A stretch of 48,777 nt of DNA from Desulforhabdus sp. TSK (GCF_022836495.1 NZ_BQXM01000038.1:1-48777), one strand, 5' to 3'; counted from the first letter of the stretch, positions 1 through 8,624 are shown. Notes: generated from the letters alone by a model not told the origin. Translations and numbers: made by a program.

Positions 1-1
1 C

Positions 2-1570
2 CCCACCCCCGGCCATGTGGTGCCAAGGCCCCTTACTGTTCCGGAAATCCAGTCCATTATCACCCGTTTCGAGGAAGGCGCTGCGAGGGCGGTCAAAGCC
101 GGTTTCGACATGATAGGCCTCCACTGCGCCCACATGTATCTTTGCGGCCAGTTTCTCTCGCCCTGGGCCAACAAACGCACCGATGAATACGGCGGAAGCC
201 TTGAAAACAGGATGCGGTTTGTTCTGGAAATCGTACGACGCATCAAGGACAGGGTCGGCACCAAGGTCCCGATCGTTTGCAGGATGAACGGGCGGGAGCC
301 GGAAGAAGGCAACACGCAGGAAGAGCTTATGCAGTTTGCGAACGCATTGCAGCAAGCGGGGGTCGATGCCCTGCACGTATCGGTGGGGTTTGCAAGCGTG
401 TTGTGGGACAAAGACTTTATTCCCGCCGAGGCCTTCACGGGAATGCCGGAAGGTTGCATCGTGGATCTGGCAGCGACGATAAAGAAGGCGGTAACCATCC
501 CTGTCATCACAGTAAACAAGATCAGGCACGTCGAGTTTGCCGAAAATGTGCTTCAGGAAGGCAAAGCGGACATGATCGCCCTTGGGCGAACGCTTCTCGC
601 AGACCCCGACTGGCCGCTCAAGGCCCGGCGGAACTGCCCCGAGGATATCCGTCCCTGCATCTCGTGTTGCCGAGGGTGTGTCGGCAATATCGAAAGAGGC
701 CGTCCGATAGAGTGTCTTGTCAATCCACAACTTGGGCGGGACGAGGAGTTTTCCGTACCGCCCGCTCATCCCGCATGCCAAAAGAAGGTTCTCGTTATAG
801 GCGCCGGCCCGGCCGGGCTCGAAGCAGCCCGCAGCGCCGCAGCGAGTGGGCACTCCGTGAGCGTTTGGGAATGGGACGAGACCGTCGGCGGCAAGCTCCG
901 GCTGGCCGCAAAGCCTCCCGGGAAAGCCGAGCTCAGCGAACTGACGGAGTATCTGGAACGGGCGGCCAGAAAGGAAGGCGTTGAAATCGTCCTTGGCAGG
1001 AAAGCCGATTTGGATGCGATCAAGCAGTTCAATCCCGATGTGGTGATCCTGGCGACAGGAAGCCGTCCGGCCCTGCCTTCTCAACTAACATGCAGCGAGG
1101 ATGCCCGATTCATCCAGGCGGCGGAAGTGGTTGGCGGCTGCAATTCCATCGGTCAAACGGTGGCCATTGTCGGCGGCGGAATGGTCGGACTTGAAACCGC
1201 AAAAATCCTTGCTGAAAGCGGGCATTCCGTGACGGTCCTCGAGATGCTCGAAGAGATCGGGGCGGATATACCGGCCATAACACGCGTCCCCCTGTTGCTC
1301 GGTCTGAGAGAGAAAGGGGTGCGGCTATTGGGCGGCACTACGGTAAAGGAACTCTGCCGGCAACAGGTCAGGTGGACGGGAGCTGAGGGCTCTAGCGGAT
1401 TTTTGACTGTGGACACTATTGTTTTGGCCACGGGGGAGCGACCGGATGAGACGTTCAAAAGAGAACTCGACAGAGTTTTTTCCCGTGTATATTCCGTGGG
1501 CGACTGCAAGAAACCGGGCGACCTGCTTTCCGCCTTTTCGGATGCCTATTCGGTGGGACTCTGCATTTGA
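2..1570 (+). CDS. NADH:flavin oxidoreductase / 2,4-dienoyl-CoA reductase-type enzyme, 3' part
   Basis: Partial: the frame is open to the left edge and the first part of the FMN TIM barrel is missing. What remains starts just before the barrel motif with RTDEYGGSLENR. A cysteine cluster C-x2-C-x3-C-x11-C (CISCCRGC...C, about residue 217) marks the 4Fe-4S site of the 2,4-dienoyl-CoA reductase/2-enoate reductase branch. Two dinucleotide folds follow: VIGAGPAGLEAA (FAD) and VGGGMVGLETA (NADH). The protein ends with the usual GDC...A.S.A..VG region. The family moves hydride from NAD(P)H through FAD, Fe-S and FMN to an activated C=C bond; the substrate cannot be read from sequence. The next gene starts 18 bp downstream with its own Shine-Dalgarno site, so co-transcription is possible. 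Confidence 0.9.
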   Translation, partial: PTPGHVVPRPLTVPEIQSIITRFEEGAARAVKAGFDMIGLHCAHMYLCGQFLSPWANKRTDEYGGSLENRMRFVLEIVRRIKDRVGTKVPIVCRMNGREPEEGNTQEELMQFANALQQAGVDALHVSVGFASVLWDKDFIPAEAFTGMPEGCIVDLAATIKKAVTIPVITVNKIRHVEFAENVLQEGKADMIALGRTLLADPDWPLKARRNCPEDIRPCISCCRGCVGNIERGRPIECLVNPQLGRDEEFSVPPAHPACQKKVLVIGAGPAGLEAARSAAASGHSVSVWEWDETVGGKLRLAAKPPGKAELSELTEYLERAARKEGVEIVLGRKADLDAIKQFNPDVVILATGSRPALPSQLTCSEDARFIQAAEVVGGCNSIGQTVAIVGGGMVGLETAKILAESGHSVTVLEMLEEIGADIPAITRVPLLLGLREKGVRLLGGTTVKELCRQQVRWTGAEGSSGFLTVDTIVLATGERPDETFKRELDRVFSRVYSVGDCKKPGDLLSAFSDAYSVGLCI

Positions 1571-1588
1571 CCGGGGAGGCGGTTGTCT

Positions 1589-2164
1589 ATGAAAGCCGAT
1601 CCTGACTATCAATGGGTTGAGGACAAGATTCGGCTCAACGAGGTTTCTTTCTCGGAACACATTGTGCGGGAGTTGCTCGGGCGCAGGGTGAGCCTGCCCG
1701 GAATCATTTCCGTGCTGACATCGGGGGCGGTAATCGAAGTTCACACCAATCCGCGCAGAAAGCCCTTCCACGTTGCCGTGGGCCATGAGTGCGGGAAACC
1801 GCTGCACGTTGTATTCTCGGGCTCCGGGGAATCCCGCCTTGCCGTTTTGATCGCCTACGAACCCACTTTGCCCCAGTGGATGGATCCGCGGACACGGTCG
1901 AAAGAAAGGGATGGTCAAATGCAACGTAACGAGGGCAGGTGTTTTTTTTGTGGAGGGGTAGTAGAGCCGATTGTTGTGGGAAATTTCGATTACCGGCTCG
2001 ACGGCCAGCTGCACGTGCTTAAAGACGTCCCGGCAGGCTTGTGCCTGCAATGCGGTGAAAAGTATATAAGCGTCGAGACGGCCCGCAAGATCGACGAACT
2101 GATCGCGACGCAGCAGCCGGATGAACAGGAGACGGTTTCGGTACTGAGATTTCCTTTGAGTTGA
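1589..2164 (+). CDS. Fused DUF4258 toxin-like domain and YgiT-type zinc-finger antitoxin
   Basis: 191 aa. GGGGAGG lies 9 nt before ATG 1589, which favours this start over the TTG 6 nt upstream. Residues 1-105 match the DUF4258 pattern: a 'FSEHIVRELLGRRVSLPGI' start, a 'KPLHVVFS' strand and an end like 'LPQWMDPRTR'. Residues 111-170 match YgiT/MqsA-type zinc fingers: CFFCGG (Cys118, Cys121), then CLQCGE (Cys152, Cys155) with 'VLKDVPAGLCLQCGEKYIS' between. These are normally two adjacent genes of a type II toxin-antitoxin pair; here they share one frame. An internal ATG at 1919 with AAAGGGA upstream could still start a free antitoxin. It partly resembles separate-gene pairs, so the fusion is seen, but toxin activity is inference. 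Confidence 0.75.
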   Translation: MKADPDYQWVEDKIRLNEVSFSEHIVRELLGRRVSLPGIISVLTSGAVIEVHTNPRRKPFHVAVGHECGKPLHVVFSGSGESRLAVLIAYEPTLPQWMDPRTRSKERDGQMQRNEGRCFFCGGVVEPIVVGNFDYRLDGQLHVLKDVPAGLCLQCGEKYISVETARKIDELIATQQPDEQETVSVLRFPLS

Positions 2165-2217
2165 CTGAAGCCGGTCCGCCGGAACACTCTCATGTCATGC
2201 TCGCGAAAAGGGGGTGC

Positions 2218-3135
2218 ATGAAGGGGCTCGATCTTTGTGAAGGATACTACCGCGCTTGCGGCGAGACAATGATAAGAGCCGCCTTTCCGGAACTCGACAA
2301 TAGAATTGCCGTTGGGTTGGTTGGTGAGGGCTCCGATTGTTTCGGTTTCGACGACGAAGTCTCCCGCGATCATGACTGGGGCCCCGGCTTCTGCCTGTGG
2401 CTGGAGTCGGATGACTATCGCACCTTCGGCCCCGCGCTCCAGTCCGAATATGAAAAGTTGCCGGAATCTTTCGAAGGCTATCGGAGAATACCCTCACGTT
2501 GGGGAAAGTCCAGGGTGGGAGTGTTTGAAATAGGTGATTTTTATCGACGCTTTATAGGGACCACCGCTGCTCCCGACGATCCGGTCAAGTGGTTTTATCT
2601 GCCCGAACCGAATCTCGCCGCCTGTACAAACGGCAAGGTATTTGACGATCCGTTGGGAAGGTTTTCAGCCGTCAGGGAGGAGATATTGTCGTTTTTCCCC
2701 GAGGACGTGCGGCTCGCGAAAATCGCGTCCCGTTGCGTCGCCGCCGCTCAGGCCGGTCAGTACAACTACCCGAGAACGGCCCATCGTAATGAGCCTTTCG
2801 CGACCCAATATGCTGTCATAAAATTCGCCTCCGAGATCATCTCGCTGGTATTCCTTCTCAATCGCCGCTTTTGTCCATTCTATAAGTGGAGCCACCGAGC
2901 TGTGCGCTCGCTCCCGATCCTCGGCGATTCCGTATTCTGTCGAATTACCGAACTTATCACAGAAACCGATGTGAGCAGGAAAACAGGGCTCATCGAACAG
3001 ATAAGCTCCGATATAATCGCAGAAATCCGACAGCAGCAGCTTAGTTCCGACGGCAGTGACTTTCTTCTCGACCATGTGGGAGAGATTAAAAAGAAAATCT
3101 TCGACCCCGCAATAAAGCGGCTGGTAGGGCTATAG
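2218..3135 (+). CDS. DUF4037 nucleotidyltransferase-like protein
   Basis: 305 aa from ATG 2218, chosen because AAAAGGGGG lies directly upstream; ATG 2197 is in frame but has no clear ribosome site. The N-terminus 'GLDLCEGYYRACGETMIRAAFPEL' and the block 'GEGSDCFGFDDEVSRDHDWG' are typical of DUF4037. The Gly-Ser plus DHDW (Asp51, Asp53) pattern resembles the metal-binding motif of minimal nucleotidyltransferases, to which the family is related. No substrate is known. It ends 11 bp before the SDR gene, which suggests a two-gene operon. Function beyond the family name is not supported. Confidence 0.75.
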   Translation: MKGLDLCEGYYRACGETMIRAAFPELDNRIAVGLVGEGSDCFGFDDEVSRDHDWGPGFCLWLESDDYRTFGPALQSEYEKLPESFEGYRRIPSRWGKSRVGVFEIGDFYRRFIGTTAAPDDPVKWFYLPEPNLAACTNGKVFDDPLGRFSAVREEILSFFPEDVRLAKIASRCVAAAQAGQYNYPRTAHRNEPFATQYAVIKFASEIISLVFLLNRRFCPFYKWSHRAVRSLPILGDSVFCRITELITETDVSRKTGLIEQISSDIIAEIRQQQLSSDGSDFLLDHVGEIKKKIFDPAIKRLVGL

Positions 3136-3146
3136 GATTCGCATCG

Positions 3147-4067
3147 ATGGAAAATCTACTAATTGTCGGCGGCAGCTATTTCGCAGGGCGGGTTTTCATT
3201 GAGAAGCTGCTCGAACGCAGAGAGTTCAATATCTATGTCTATAACCGCGGCAACCTGGCGCTCAATAAGAAAGATGTCACAGAAATAGCAGGAGACCGGG
3301 AACGCCCTGAACAAATCCGCACGCGCATACCCGACCTGGACTGGACAGCGGTGATCGATTTTTGCGCCTATACTCCGGAGCATATCCGCTCCATGGTAGA
3401 CAACCTTCCAGGGACGCTGAATCACTATATCTTCATCAGTACGACAACGGTTTGCACGGAGACTAACAACCTGCCGATACTGGAATCGGCCGACAAGGTC
3501 TTGGCGCCCAAACCGGAATTGGGGCCTTATGCCGACTACGGCTTCAACAAGTACCGGGCCGAGTGCGAGCTGGCGGAGCTAAGCCGCTCTAACGGCTTCC
3601 ATTATACCGTTTTAAGGCCTGCCGTCATCTACGGCCGCTACAATTACGCGCCTCGGGAGTCCTATTTTTTCGACCTCATCGAAGCCAACCGCATCATCAC
3701 CATCCCGGACTCGGGCCTACCGCTTTATAGCTTTCTTTGGGTAGACGACCTTGCCTCCCTTATTTTGCAGAGCATCAATAATGAACGACTAATTGGGGAG
3801 GCGTTCAACGTCTGCGGACCAGAACTGATCTCCTACGAAAGGCTGCTCGAAGCCTTGAAAATTATCTGCGGCCGCCTGCCCGCAGTGCAACGGCTCTCGG
3901 CTGGCGAGATCGACCGACGCAGGCTTCCGTTACCGTTCCCCCTGGACCGTCATTTGATCTACTCCTGCGACAAAATCCGAAAGGCAACCGGCTTCGATTT
4001 TACTCCGTTTGTCGACGGTCTCCGGGCCACCTGGCACCATTACCGCCTTCGCGCAAGATCGCGATAA
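3147..4067 (+). CDS. NAD-dependent epimerase/dehydratase (extended SDR)
   Basis: 306 aa. The N-terminal nucleotide-binding motif is VGGSYFAGR (residues 7-15), the GGxxFxGR variant of SDR proteins in the NAD-dependent epimerase family. An acidic residue after the second strand is replaced by YNRG. The catalytic pair is YGFNK (Tyr131, Lys135), with LRPAVIYG following as in sugar-nucleotide epimerases. It likely acts on a nucleotide sugar, but the substrate is unknown. It lies 11 bp after the DUF4037 gene. Its stop is only about 10 bp from an opposing transposase remnant, so the 3' end marks the edge of an old insertion. Confidence 0.85.
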   Translation: MENLLIVGGSYFAGRVFIEKLLERREFNIYVYNRGNLALNKKDVTEIAGDRERPEQIRTRIPDLDWTAVIDFCAYTPEHIRSMVDNLPGTLNHYIFISTTTVCTETNNLPILESADKVLAPKPELGPYADYGFNKYRAECELAELSRSNGFHYTVLRPAVIYGRYNYAPRESYFFDLIEANRIITIPDSGLPLYSFLWVDDLASLILQSINNERLIGEAFNVCGPELISYERLLEALKIICGRLPAVQRLSAGEIDRRRLPLPFPLDRHLIYSCDKIRKATGFDFTPFVDGLRATWHHYRLRARSR

Positions 4068-4076
4068 AGCGGCAAT

Positions 4077-4329
4077 CCGGATGCATCAAGACTCTAAATC
4101 CCGGCAGGAACTGTCTTTGTACGGTCTGGAAGAAGCGTTCAATTTTGCCGCGGCCCTGGGGTTTGTAAGGTTTGGAGTGGATCAAGGCGATACCCAGAGA
4201 AGTAGTGATCTCCTGGAGATGCGTGGAACGGAAGGCCGGACCGTTATCCACGTAGGGCTTTCTGGGCAGTCCTCGTTTGAGCAGAGCTTGAGTCATTAGC
4301 GGTGTGTCAAAAGACACGTTGAGGGCTTC
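4077..4329 (-). pseudogene. Remnant of a DDE integrase-core transposase
   Basis: On the minus strand the translation contains 'LLKRGLPRKPYVDNGPAF', then 'LGIALIHSKPYKPQGRGKIE' and 'RFFQTVQRQFLPGF'. This is the C-terminal part of an rve-type integrase core: the second Asp in VDNG and the Glu in KIERFF are present. The N-terminal DNA-binding region and first Asp are missing, and no inverted repeats are obvious, so it cannot transpose. It lies between the SDR stop and the tRNA-Thr terminator. Confidence 0.8.
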
Positions 4330-4355
4330 TGGTTTCCCATAGGTTACCCCAAACC

Positions 4356-4387
4356 CAAAAAAGGGTTAGACGAAATCGTCTAACCCT
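4356..4387 (-). terminator. Rho-independent terminator of tRNA-Thr
   Basis: AGGGTTAGACGA at 4362-4373 pairs perfectly with TCGTCTAACCCT at 4376-4387 (12 bp). Six A on the plus strand (4357-4362) give a U run on the minus transcript. It lies about 10 bp beyond the tRNA 3' end. Confidence 0.9.
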
Positions 4388-4397
4388 CTGAATTTCC

Positions 4398-4472
4398 TGG
4401 AGCCGGCGAAGGGATTTGAACCCATGGCCTGCTGATTACGAATCAGCTGCTCTACCACTGAGCTACGCCGGC
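4398..4472 (-). tRNA. tRNA-Thr (anticodon CGT)
   Basis: The minus strand folds as a cloverleaf: acceptor GCCGGCG/CGCCGGC, D arm GCTC...GAGC, anticodon stem GCTGA/TCAGC with loop TTCGTAA (anticodon CGT, decoding ACG), and T loop TTCAAAT. The CCA end is encoded at 4398-4400. The T stem has one apparent mismatch (T-T). It has its own promoter and terminator. Confidence 0.95.
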
Positions 4473-4487
4473 CTGAATGATGGATGG

Positions 4488-4516
4488 GTAATAGCATGGA
4501 GGGTGAACGGTGTCAA
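4488..4516 (-). promoter_or_regulatory. Sigma-70 promoter of tRNA-Thr
   Basis: On the minus strand, TTGACA (4511-4516) and TATTAC (4488-4493) are separated by exactly 17 bp. The -10 lies about 15 bp before the tRNA 5' end at 4472. Confidence 0.8.
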
Positions 4517-4651
4517 GCTTTGGGGCGGTATGGCGCGCAATTTCAGCTGACACACCGGGGAAAGCCATCGGCCTCAAGTGCACCGATTGCTTTCCATGCC
4601 GGCTTCGACTGCCTTAGCCTGTGGAAATATCCAGCAAAATGAACCAGCGCA

Positions 4652-5101
4652 TCAGCCCAGAGTCTCGTGCGGCTCCTCGAAATGCGCAATCAATTGCCGA
4701 AAGGCGCATTCCCCAAGAAAGCTTCGCAGCTTTTCCGCCTGTCCGCATCGACCTGTATATTCATGCCAGAATGCTTCCAGCTCCATCAAATTGCCGTCAG
4801 AGCCTCCAAAAAGAACATTCCATTCATCCCGGAAGGCGTCCAATCCTTCCAGCATCCTGCAGCCGGTGGCATCCAGCGCCAGCATGAACATGACATCGGA
4901 CAGGGAGACGGGGGCTTCGTCCATATGGAGTGAAAGGTAGACCTGGATCTCTTTCCCGGGCTTCGCCAGGTGGAACTGGTAGTGCACAGCATCAGCCGCC
5001 GGGTTGAGCTCCTTCACAATCGGATTGTACCGAATCCGCTTCGCCACCATCGTGATTTCTTGCCTCGAAATGAAACGGTCCAGAGTGGCCTTCTTTTCCA
5101 T
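4652..5101 (-). CDS. Conserved-looking hypothetical protein, 149 aa
   Basis: The start at 5101 is set by AGGAGGGG a few bases upstream; an in-frame ATG at 5128 lacks a site. The protein starts MEKKATLDRF and is acidic and mixed alpha/beta in appearance, with no signal peptide or membrane segment. 'PGKEIQVYLSLHMDEAPVSL' and 'EAFWHEYTGRCGQAEKLRSF' look like folded-domain sequence rather than a shadow frame. I do not recognise the family. It stands alone between tRNA-Thr and a repeat-rich intergenic region. Confidence 0.65.
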   Translation of the reverse strand: MEKKATLDRFISRQEITMVAKRIRYNPIVKELNPAADAVHYQFHLAKPGKEIQVYLSLHMDEAPVSLSDVMFMLALDATGCRMLEGLDAFRDEWNVLFGGSDGNLMELEAFWHEYTGRCGQAEKLRSFLGECAFRQLIAHFEEPHETLG

Positions 5102-5540
5102 AGTCCCCTCCTTCTGAATCTTCAGCAACGTGGAATGCTTTCATTTGTACCGGCTTACAGCACAGCACAACGCCCTCATTCCAGAATGGGCGATCCGGCA
5201 GAATTGACTGCATAACGACAGACTGAGATTGCTTACCAGAGGTTTTCGAAATCGTTTGATCAAACGTCCTGCGCGGATACATACAGGACGGGAAAAAGAT
5301 GAGAGTCACAACATAAGTCGACCAAGAAACTGTATCCTGAAGCCATAACAAAGCCTTTTTATAGCTAACATGATTATGGAAGAGAGTAAAGCCTCTATTT
5401 ATACTTTCTTTAAATGGATTCCATATGTGCAAAGTCATGCATTTCATGGAAGAATCCAGTCATGATAACTATGATTTTCCTTCCATATATATCGAATATA
5501 GCAACCATTCCGCATCTATTTTCCCAGAGGCCTATGGAAG
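5102..5540. other. Intergenic stretch without recognised gene
   Basis: AT-richer non-coding DNA upstream of the 149-aa gene. Open frames here have no ribosome site and give low-complexity or stop-limited products. It probably holds the promoter of the minus-strand gene, but I could not single out a convincing -35/-10 pair. Confidence 0.4.
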
Positions 5541-5646
5541 GTTGATTTGAGATCCGATCGTCATTCCGGCGAAAGCAGAAATCCGCTCAGATTCAAAGTA
5601 TTTGGACCCAGGGCTTTCACTGGGGTGACGTAGAGTCAACGGCATT
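5541..5646. repeat. Dispersed palindromic repeat R1, copy A (diverged)
   Basis: Contains the family core GTCATTCCGGCGAAAGC, then a TTTGGACCC...GGGGTGACG half and the end GTCAAC-GCATTG. The left terminal part is diverged (GTTGATTTGAGATC), and no flanking target duplication was seen. Confidence 0.7.
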
Positions 5647-5872
5647 GCCAACATTCGGAATGACTCCAGGCATATCTGTCACGTGAAGGATTTGTGTGAC
5701 AGAGCAGTCTCTTTATGGTAACCCATCAAACACGCTCAGGGGGTTGATTCCGGAAGGGTTCCACAGGCCCAATGACGATCCGCCCCCATTTTTGCGCTTA
5801 TTGCCTCCTCGGGGGCAAACCTCAGGGAATATTTTTAGACTGCAAGCGGGTAGTTTTGGTCTCATGCGGAGT

Positions 5873-5918
5873 CGCGGAGAAGGCGGAGATCCTCCTGGTT
5901 TTCTCCGCGTTCTCCGCG
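5873..5918. repeat. Hairpin repeat CGCGGAGAAGGCGGAGA
   Basis: The 17-bp arms at 5873-5889 and 5902-5918 pair at 16 of 17 positions around a 12-nt loop. It lies upstream of the 166-aa gene, with no U-run on either side, so it looks like a REP-type element rather than a terminator. Confidence 0.65.
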
Positions 5919-5980
5919 TGAAATGAAAAGCCCAGTTCTGAACCGGAGCATACCATGAACTGGACGATGGGAGTGCAATC

Positions 5981-6481
5981 ATGGAAGTCGAAAGCAACCT
6001 GATCCCTATTCTGCGGGATGGAATCGACGTCATCAAGATGCTGTTTTTTCAAAAACTCAAGACAAACCTTGCCGGCCGGTATGCCGAAGCGGAGCCTGCG
6101 CACATCAACCGGCTGGCTGGAGCCATCATCAACGAGCTCTTCGGAACGGTACATCAGGCGGGTCCCCACGCCGAGTTTGCCGAGAAAAATCGCTCAAGCA
6201 TTCAACAGGAAATGGGCGGGATTCCCGTGCACTTCCCGGAAATGCTCATTCCCCTGACGGATGCTCTCCGAGTGCAGTTCCTCTGCGACTGCCGGGAAAA
6301 CGTGGACAGCACCTCCGTGCTTTCCCGTGCCAAAGAATGGGGAATCCTTTTGACGGAGCGGGAGGTGCCCCTTCCGGCCCAGTTCATGAGCCTTGTGCGA
6401 AAACTGGGAAGCTCCATGGGGGTATTGCAGGAAATGCAGGGATATCAGCGTGACGGAAATGTTCCGCCGAGGCTTTGTTGA
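5981..6481 (+). CDS. Hypothetical protein, 166 aa
   Basis: It starts MEVESNLIPILRDGIDVIKM with GGGAG about 9 nt upstream. It looks like a soluble, mainly helical protein with 'RLAGAIINELFG' and 'EKNRSSIQQEMGGIPVHFPE' blocks, and no signal peptide or membrane helix. Codon choice resembles the neighbouring core genes. I do not recognise a family. It converges on cpoB, from which it is separated by a minus-strand terminator. Confidence 0.65.
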   Translation: MEVESNLIPILRDGIDVIKMLFFQKLKTNLAGRYAEAEPAHINRLAGAIINELFGTVHQAGPHAEFAEKNRSSIQQEMGGIPVHFPEMLIPLTDALRVQFLCDCRENVDSTSVLSRAKEWGILLTEREVPLPAQFMSLVRKLGSSMGVLQEMQGYQRDGNVPPRLC

Positions 6482-6577
6482 TTTGGACTCCCGGCGGAGG
6501 GCGGGTCTGACGAGCGGTTATTTCGGAAGCACCGAAAGGCCGACGCCATTCCACCCCCGTGCACTCCGGCCTGAGAT

Positions 6578-6608
6578 CAAAAATGCCTGAAACACCCCCC
6601 CCCAGGCA
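6578..6608 (-). terminator. Terminator of the tol-pal operon
   Basis: On the minus strand TGCCTG...CAGGCA (6603-6608 and 6584-6589) encloses a C/G-rich loop and is followed by ATTTTTG. It starts 8 bp after the cpoB stop. The stem is short but its position fits. Confidence 0.6.
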
Positions 6609-6615
6609 CTCGAAT

Positions 6616-7635
6616 CTATTTCAATTTCTTTTCGGCGATCTGTGCCTGAGGCGTGCCGGGATATTTTTCAGTAATCCGTTCGTAGAGAATGCGGGCCGCG
6701 GTGGCATCTCCCAGCTTTTCGAAGGCAGCCCCCTGTTTGAGGAGCGCATTGGGGACCCGGTTGCCGCCGGGATAGCGGTCGACTACCTGCTGAAAAACTT
6801 CGATGGCGTCCTGGTATTTCTGCTCCGCCAGGTAGCATTCCCCGGCCGAAAAGAGCGCATTGTCGGCCAATTCGGACTTGGGGTACTTAGCTGAAAAGCT
6901 CTGATATTCTTTTCGAGCTGCCGCGTACTGCTTCTGTTGGAAAAGCTGCGTTGCTTTGTCGTATGCCGCTTTTTCCGGGTCGGGCTGCTGCGACGGTGCC
7001 ACCGGCTGGGGCTGCTGCTGCGGCGGCTGGGGAGGCGCTTCCTTCGTGGGGGCTTTGGCCACGGCCGCTGCCGGCTTCGGCGGACTGGCCGCCGGCGTCG
7101 GAGATGCAGTCTGCGCGGGTGCCGGCGGCGCAGCGGGTGCGGCCGGCGGCGTCTGCGTCGCAGGCTGAGCCGCAGTTGCGGCGGGTTTTGGTGCTGCTGC
7201 CTGCGCCGCAGGAGAAACGGGTTGAACCGGCGACGCCGGAGTCGTCACGTTGGGCACACCTGGGATGGTGACGACAGGTTGAGGGGCCTGGGGTGCTGCC
7301 GTCGTTTGTGATGCGGCCTGCTCCGCCAGGGATTGGGAGAGCCGATCGATCTTTTGAACCTTGTGATCCAGTTCCTCTATCTGTCCTGTCAGGGCGCCAA
7401 TCCTCACCTGGAGCTCCTGCATGCGCGCATAGAGATCGGCATTGGAAGATGAGCTCTGCCCTTCGCTCGGAACGACTTCGGTCTTCCGCTCCAGCTTATT
7501 CACCCGTTCATTCAGCATCCCCATGTTCTGTTCCAGCATGGAAGTCTGCTGAGGCGTGACACATCCTCCCACAAGGCCGGCAGAAGCAAAGAGGACCCAG
7601 AAGCCCACAGCCCTCCATCCATTTGATACCATCAT
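6616..7635 (-). CDS. cpoB: Tol-Pal system coordinator CpoB (YbgF), lipoprotein form
   Basis: 339 aa from the ATG at 7635, chosen for the AGGG about 7 nt upstream and a compact signal; in-frame ATGs at 7641 and 7665 are possible. The lipobox LVGGC places the lipidated Cys at residue 25, so this form is membrane anchored rather than freely periplasmic. A coiled coil follows (MLEQNMGMLNERVNKLERK and the next block), then a long Ala/Pro/Gln-rich linker, then YbgF-type TPRs ('YDKATQLFQQKQYAAARKEY', 'LADNALFSAGECYLAEQKY'). CpoB links outer-membrane constriction by Tol-Pal with peptidoglycan synthesis at division. It is the last gene of the operon, 298 bp after pal. Confidence 0.9.
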   Translation of the reverse strand: MMVSNGWRAVGFWVLFASAGLVGGCVTPQQTSMLEQNMGMLNERVNKLERKTEVVPSEGQSSSSNADLYARMQELQVRIGALTGQIEELDHKVQKIDRLSQSLAEQAASQTTAAPQAPQPVVTIPGVPNVTTPASPVQPVSPAAQAAAPKPAATAAQPATQTPPAAPAAPPAPAQTASPTPAASPPKPAAAVAKAPTKEAPPQPPQQQPQPVAPSQQPDPEKAAYDKATQLFQQKQYAAARKEYQSFSAKYPKSELADNALFSAGECYLAEQKYQDAIEVFQQVVDRYPGGNRVPNALLKQGAAFEKLGDATAARILYERITEKYPGTPQAQIAEKKLK

Positions 7636-7867
7636 TTCCATCCCTCGCTTTATCTGTATCTGCATCTTTCCACCACGTGCAATAGAGCCCATGCACGCTC
7701 ATTGTTAGAGCATTTTATAAATAGAAATCAAGAGAATGTTTGATGATTTGGATCGTCCGGCGCAGGGCGGGCGCATGGTAATCCAGATATGTTGAACCAC
7801 GTTGGACGAGACGGGAATCGCTGCCATGACAGGTCGTGCCATGATGGGGTGGAGTCCCCCTGGAATC

Positions 7868-7910
7868 CTTTCGGCTGCGGAGAGCAATCGAGGCTTCCAC
7901 AGCCGAAAGG
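7868..7910. repeat. Inverted repeat in the pal-cpoB gap
   Basis: CCTTTCGGCTG (7868-7878) and CAGCCGAAAGG (7900-7910) pair over 11 bp around a 21-nt loop, inside the 298-bp gap between pal and cpoB. No U-run follows on the minus strand, so it may be an mRNA stabilising or processing hairpin. Confidence 0.55.
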
Positions 7911-7933
7911 GACATTCTACCTGCAACGGAGGA

Positions 7934-8527
7934 TCAGTAAGTCACTACGAAATGGGCACGCCGGTTCTTGGCGAAAGACGATTCATCATTCCCACCCGCC
8001 AGCGGGCGTTCTTCCCCATAGCTGACAATGTTCAGGTTTGCCGAGCTCAAGCCAGAATTGGCCAGATATTGGAGAGCGCTGTTGGCCCGGCGTTCGCCCA
8101 GAGCGAGGTTGTATTCGTTGGTGCCACGGTTGTCGCAATGGCCTTCCACCGTCACCCGAACCTTTGGATAACGCTTGAGAAAAGCGACTTTTGTGTCCAG
8201 GATTTTTTTGGCCGGCTCACTCAGGACGTAGGAATCATAATCAAAGTAGACATCCTGGTTTTCAAACCCTTCGACTTTGGCAAGAAACTCCTGCTTTTCC
8301 GCTTCAGAATTAATGCCCATCTCCCGCCACTTGGCGTCATCCAGGCCGCCCCCACCACTTCCACTGCCATATCCGCCTTCACCCGTCCCGCCCGAGCCAT
8401 AACCGTCGGCTCCCGGGCCCCCGGCGCCGAAGCCGGGTTGGACGGGGACGTTCTTCTTGGAGCACGCCGCTGCTGACGCCATGAACAACAGAACCAAAAG
8501 AATACGACCCAGTTTACCCATTTCCAT
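7934..8527 (-). CDS. pal: Peptidoglycan-associated lipoprotein Pal
   Basis: 197 aa from ATG 8527, with AGAGGG 6 nt upstream; the ATGs at 8533 and 8521 are alternatives. The signal peptide ends in a lipobox with Cys (ASAAAC). A Gly-rich linker (about residues 30-60) is followed by an OmpA-like peptidoglycan-binding domain with the hallmark 'VEGHCDNRGTNEYNLALGER' region and 'VSYGEERP'. Pal is an outer-membrane lipoprotein that binds peptidoglycan and TolB. The Gly/Ser-rich linker is longer than in enterobacterial Pal. It is fifth in the tol cluster, after tolB. Confidence 0.95.
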   Translation of the reverse strand: MEMGKLGRILLVLLFMASAAACSKKNVPVQPGFGAGGPGADGYGSGGTGEGGYGSGSGGGGLDDAKWREMGINSEAEKQEFLAKVEGFENQDVYFDYDSYVLSEPAKKILDTKVAFLKRYPKVRVTVEGHCDNRGTNEYNLALGERRANSALQYLANSGLSSANLNIVSYGEERPLAGGNDESSFAKNRRAHFVVTY

Positions 8528-8624
8528 TTTCATCCCTCTTCTCCAACGATTGACTCTGAGAAACTGCCACATGCCTTCAGCAATACAAATGCACCGCGTT
8601 GATGCGGGCGGGATGGTCGCTGCA

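Noticed and set aside
4992-5447. A 151-codon minus-strand frame upstream of the 149-aa hypothetical gene
   Set aside because: It overlaps the better-supported start with AGGAGGGG in another frame, and its sequence is compositionally odd with no ribosome site.
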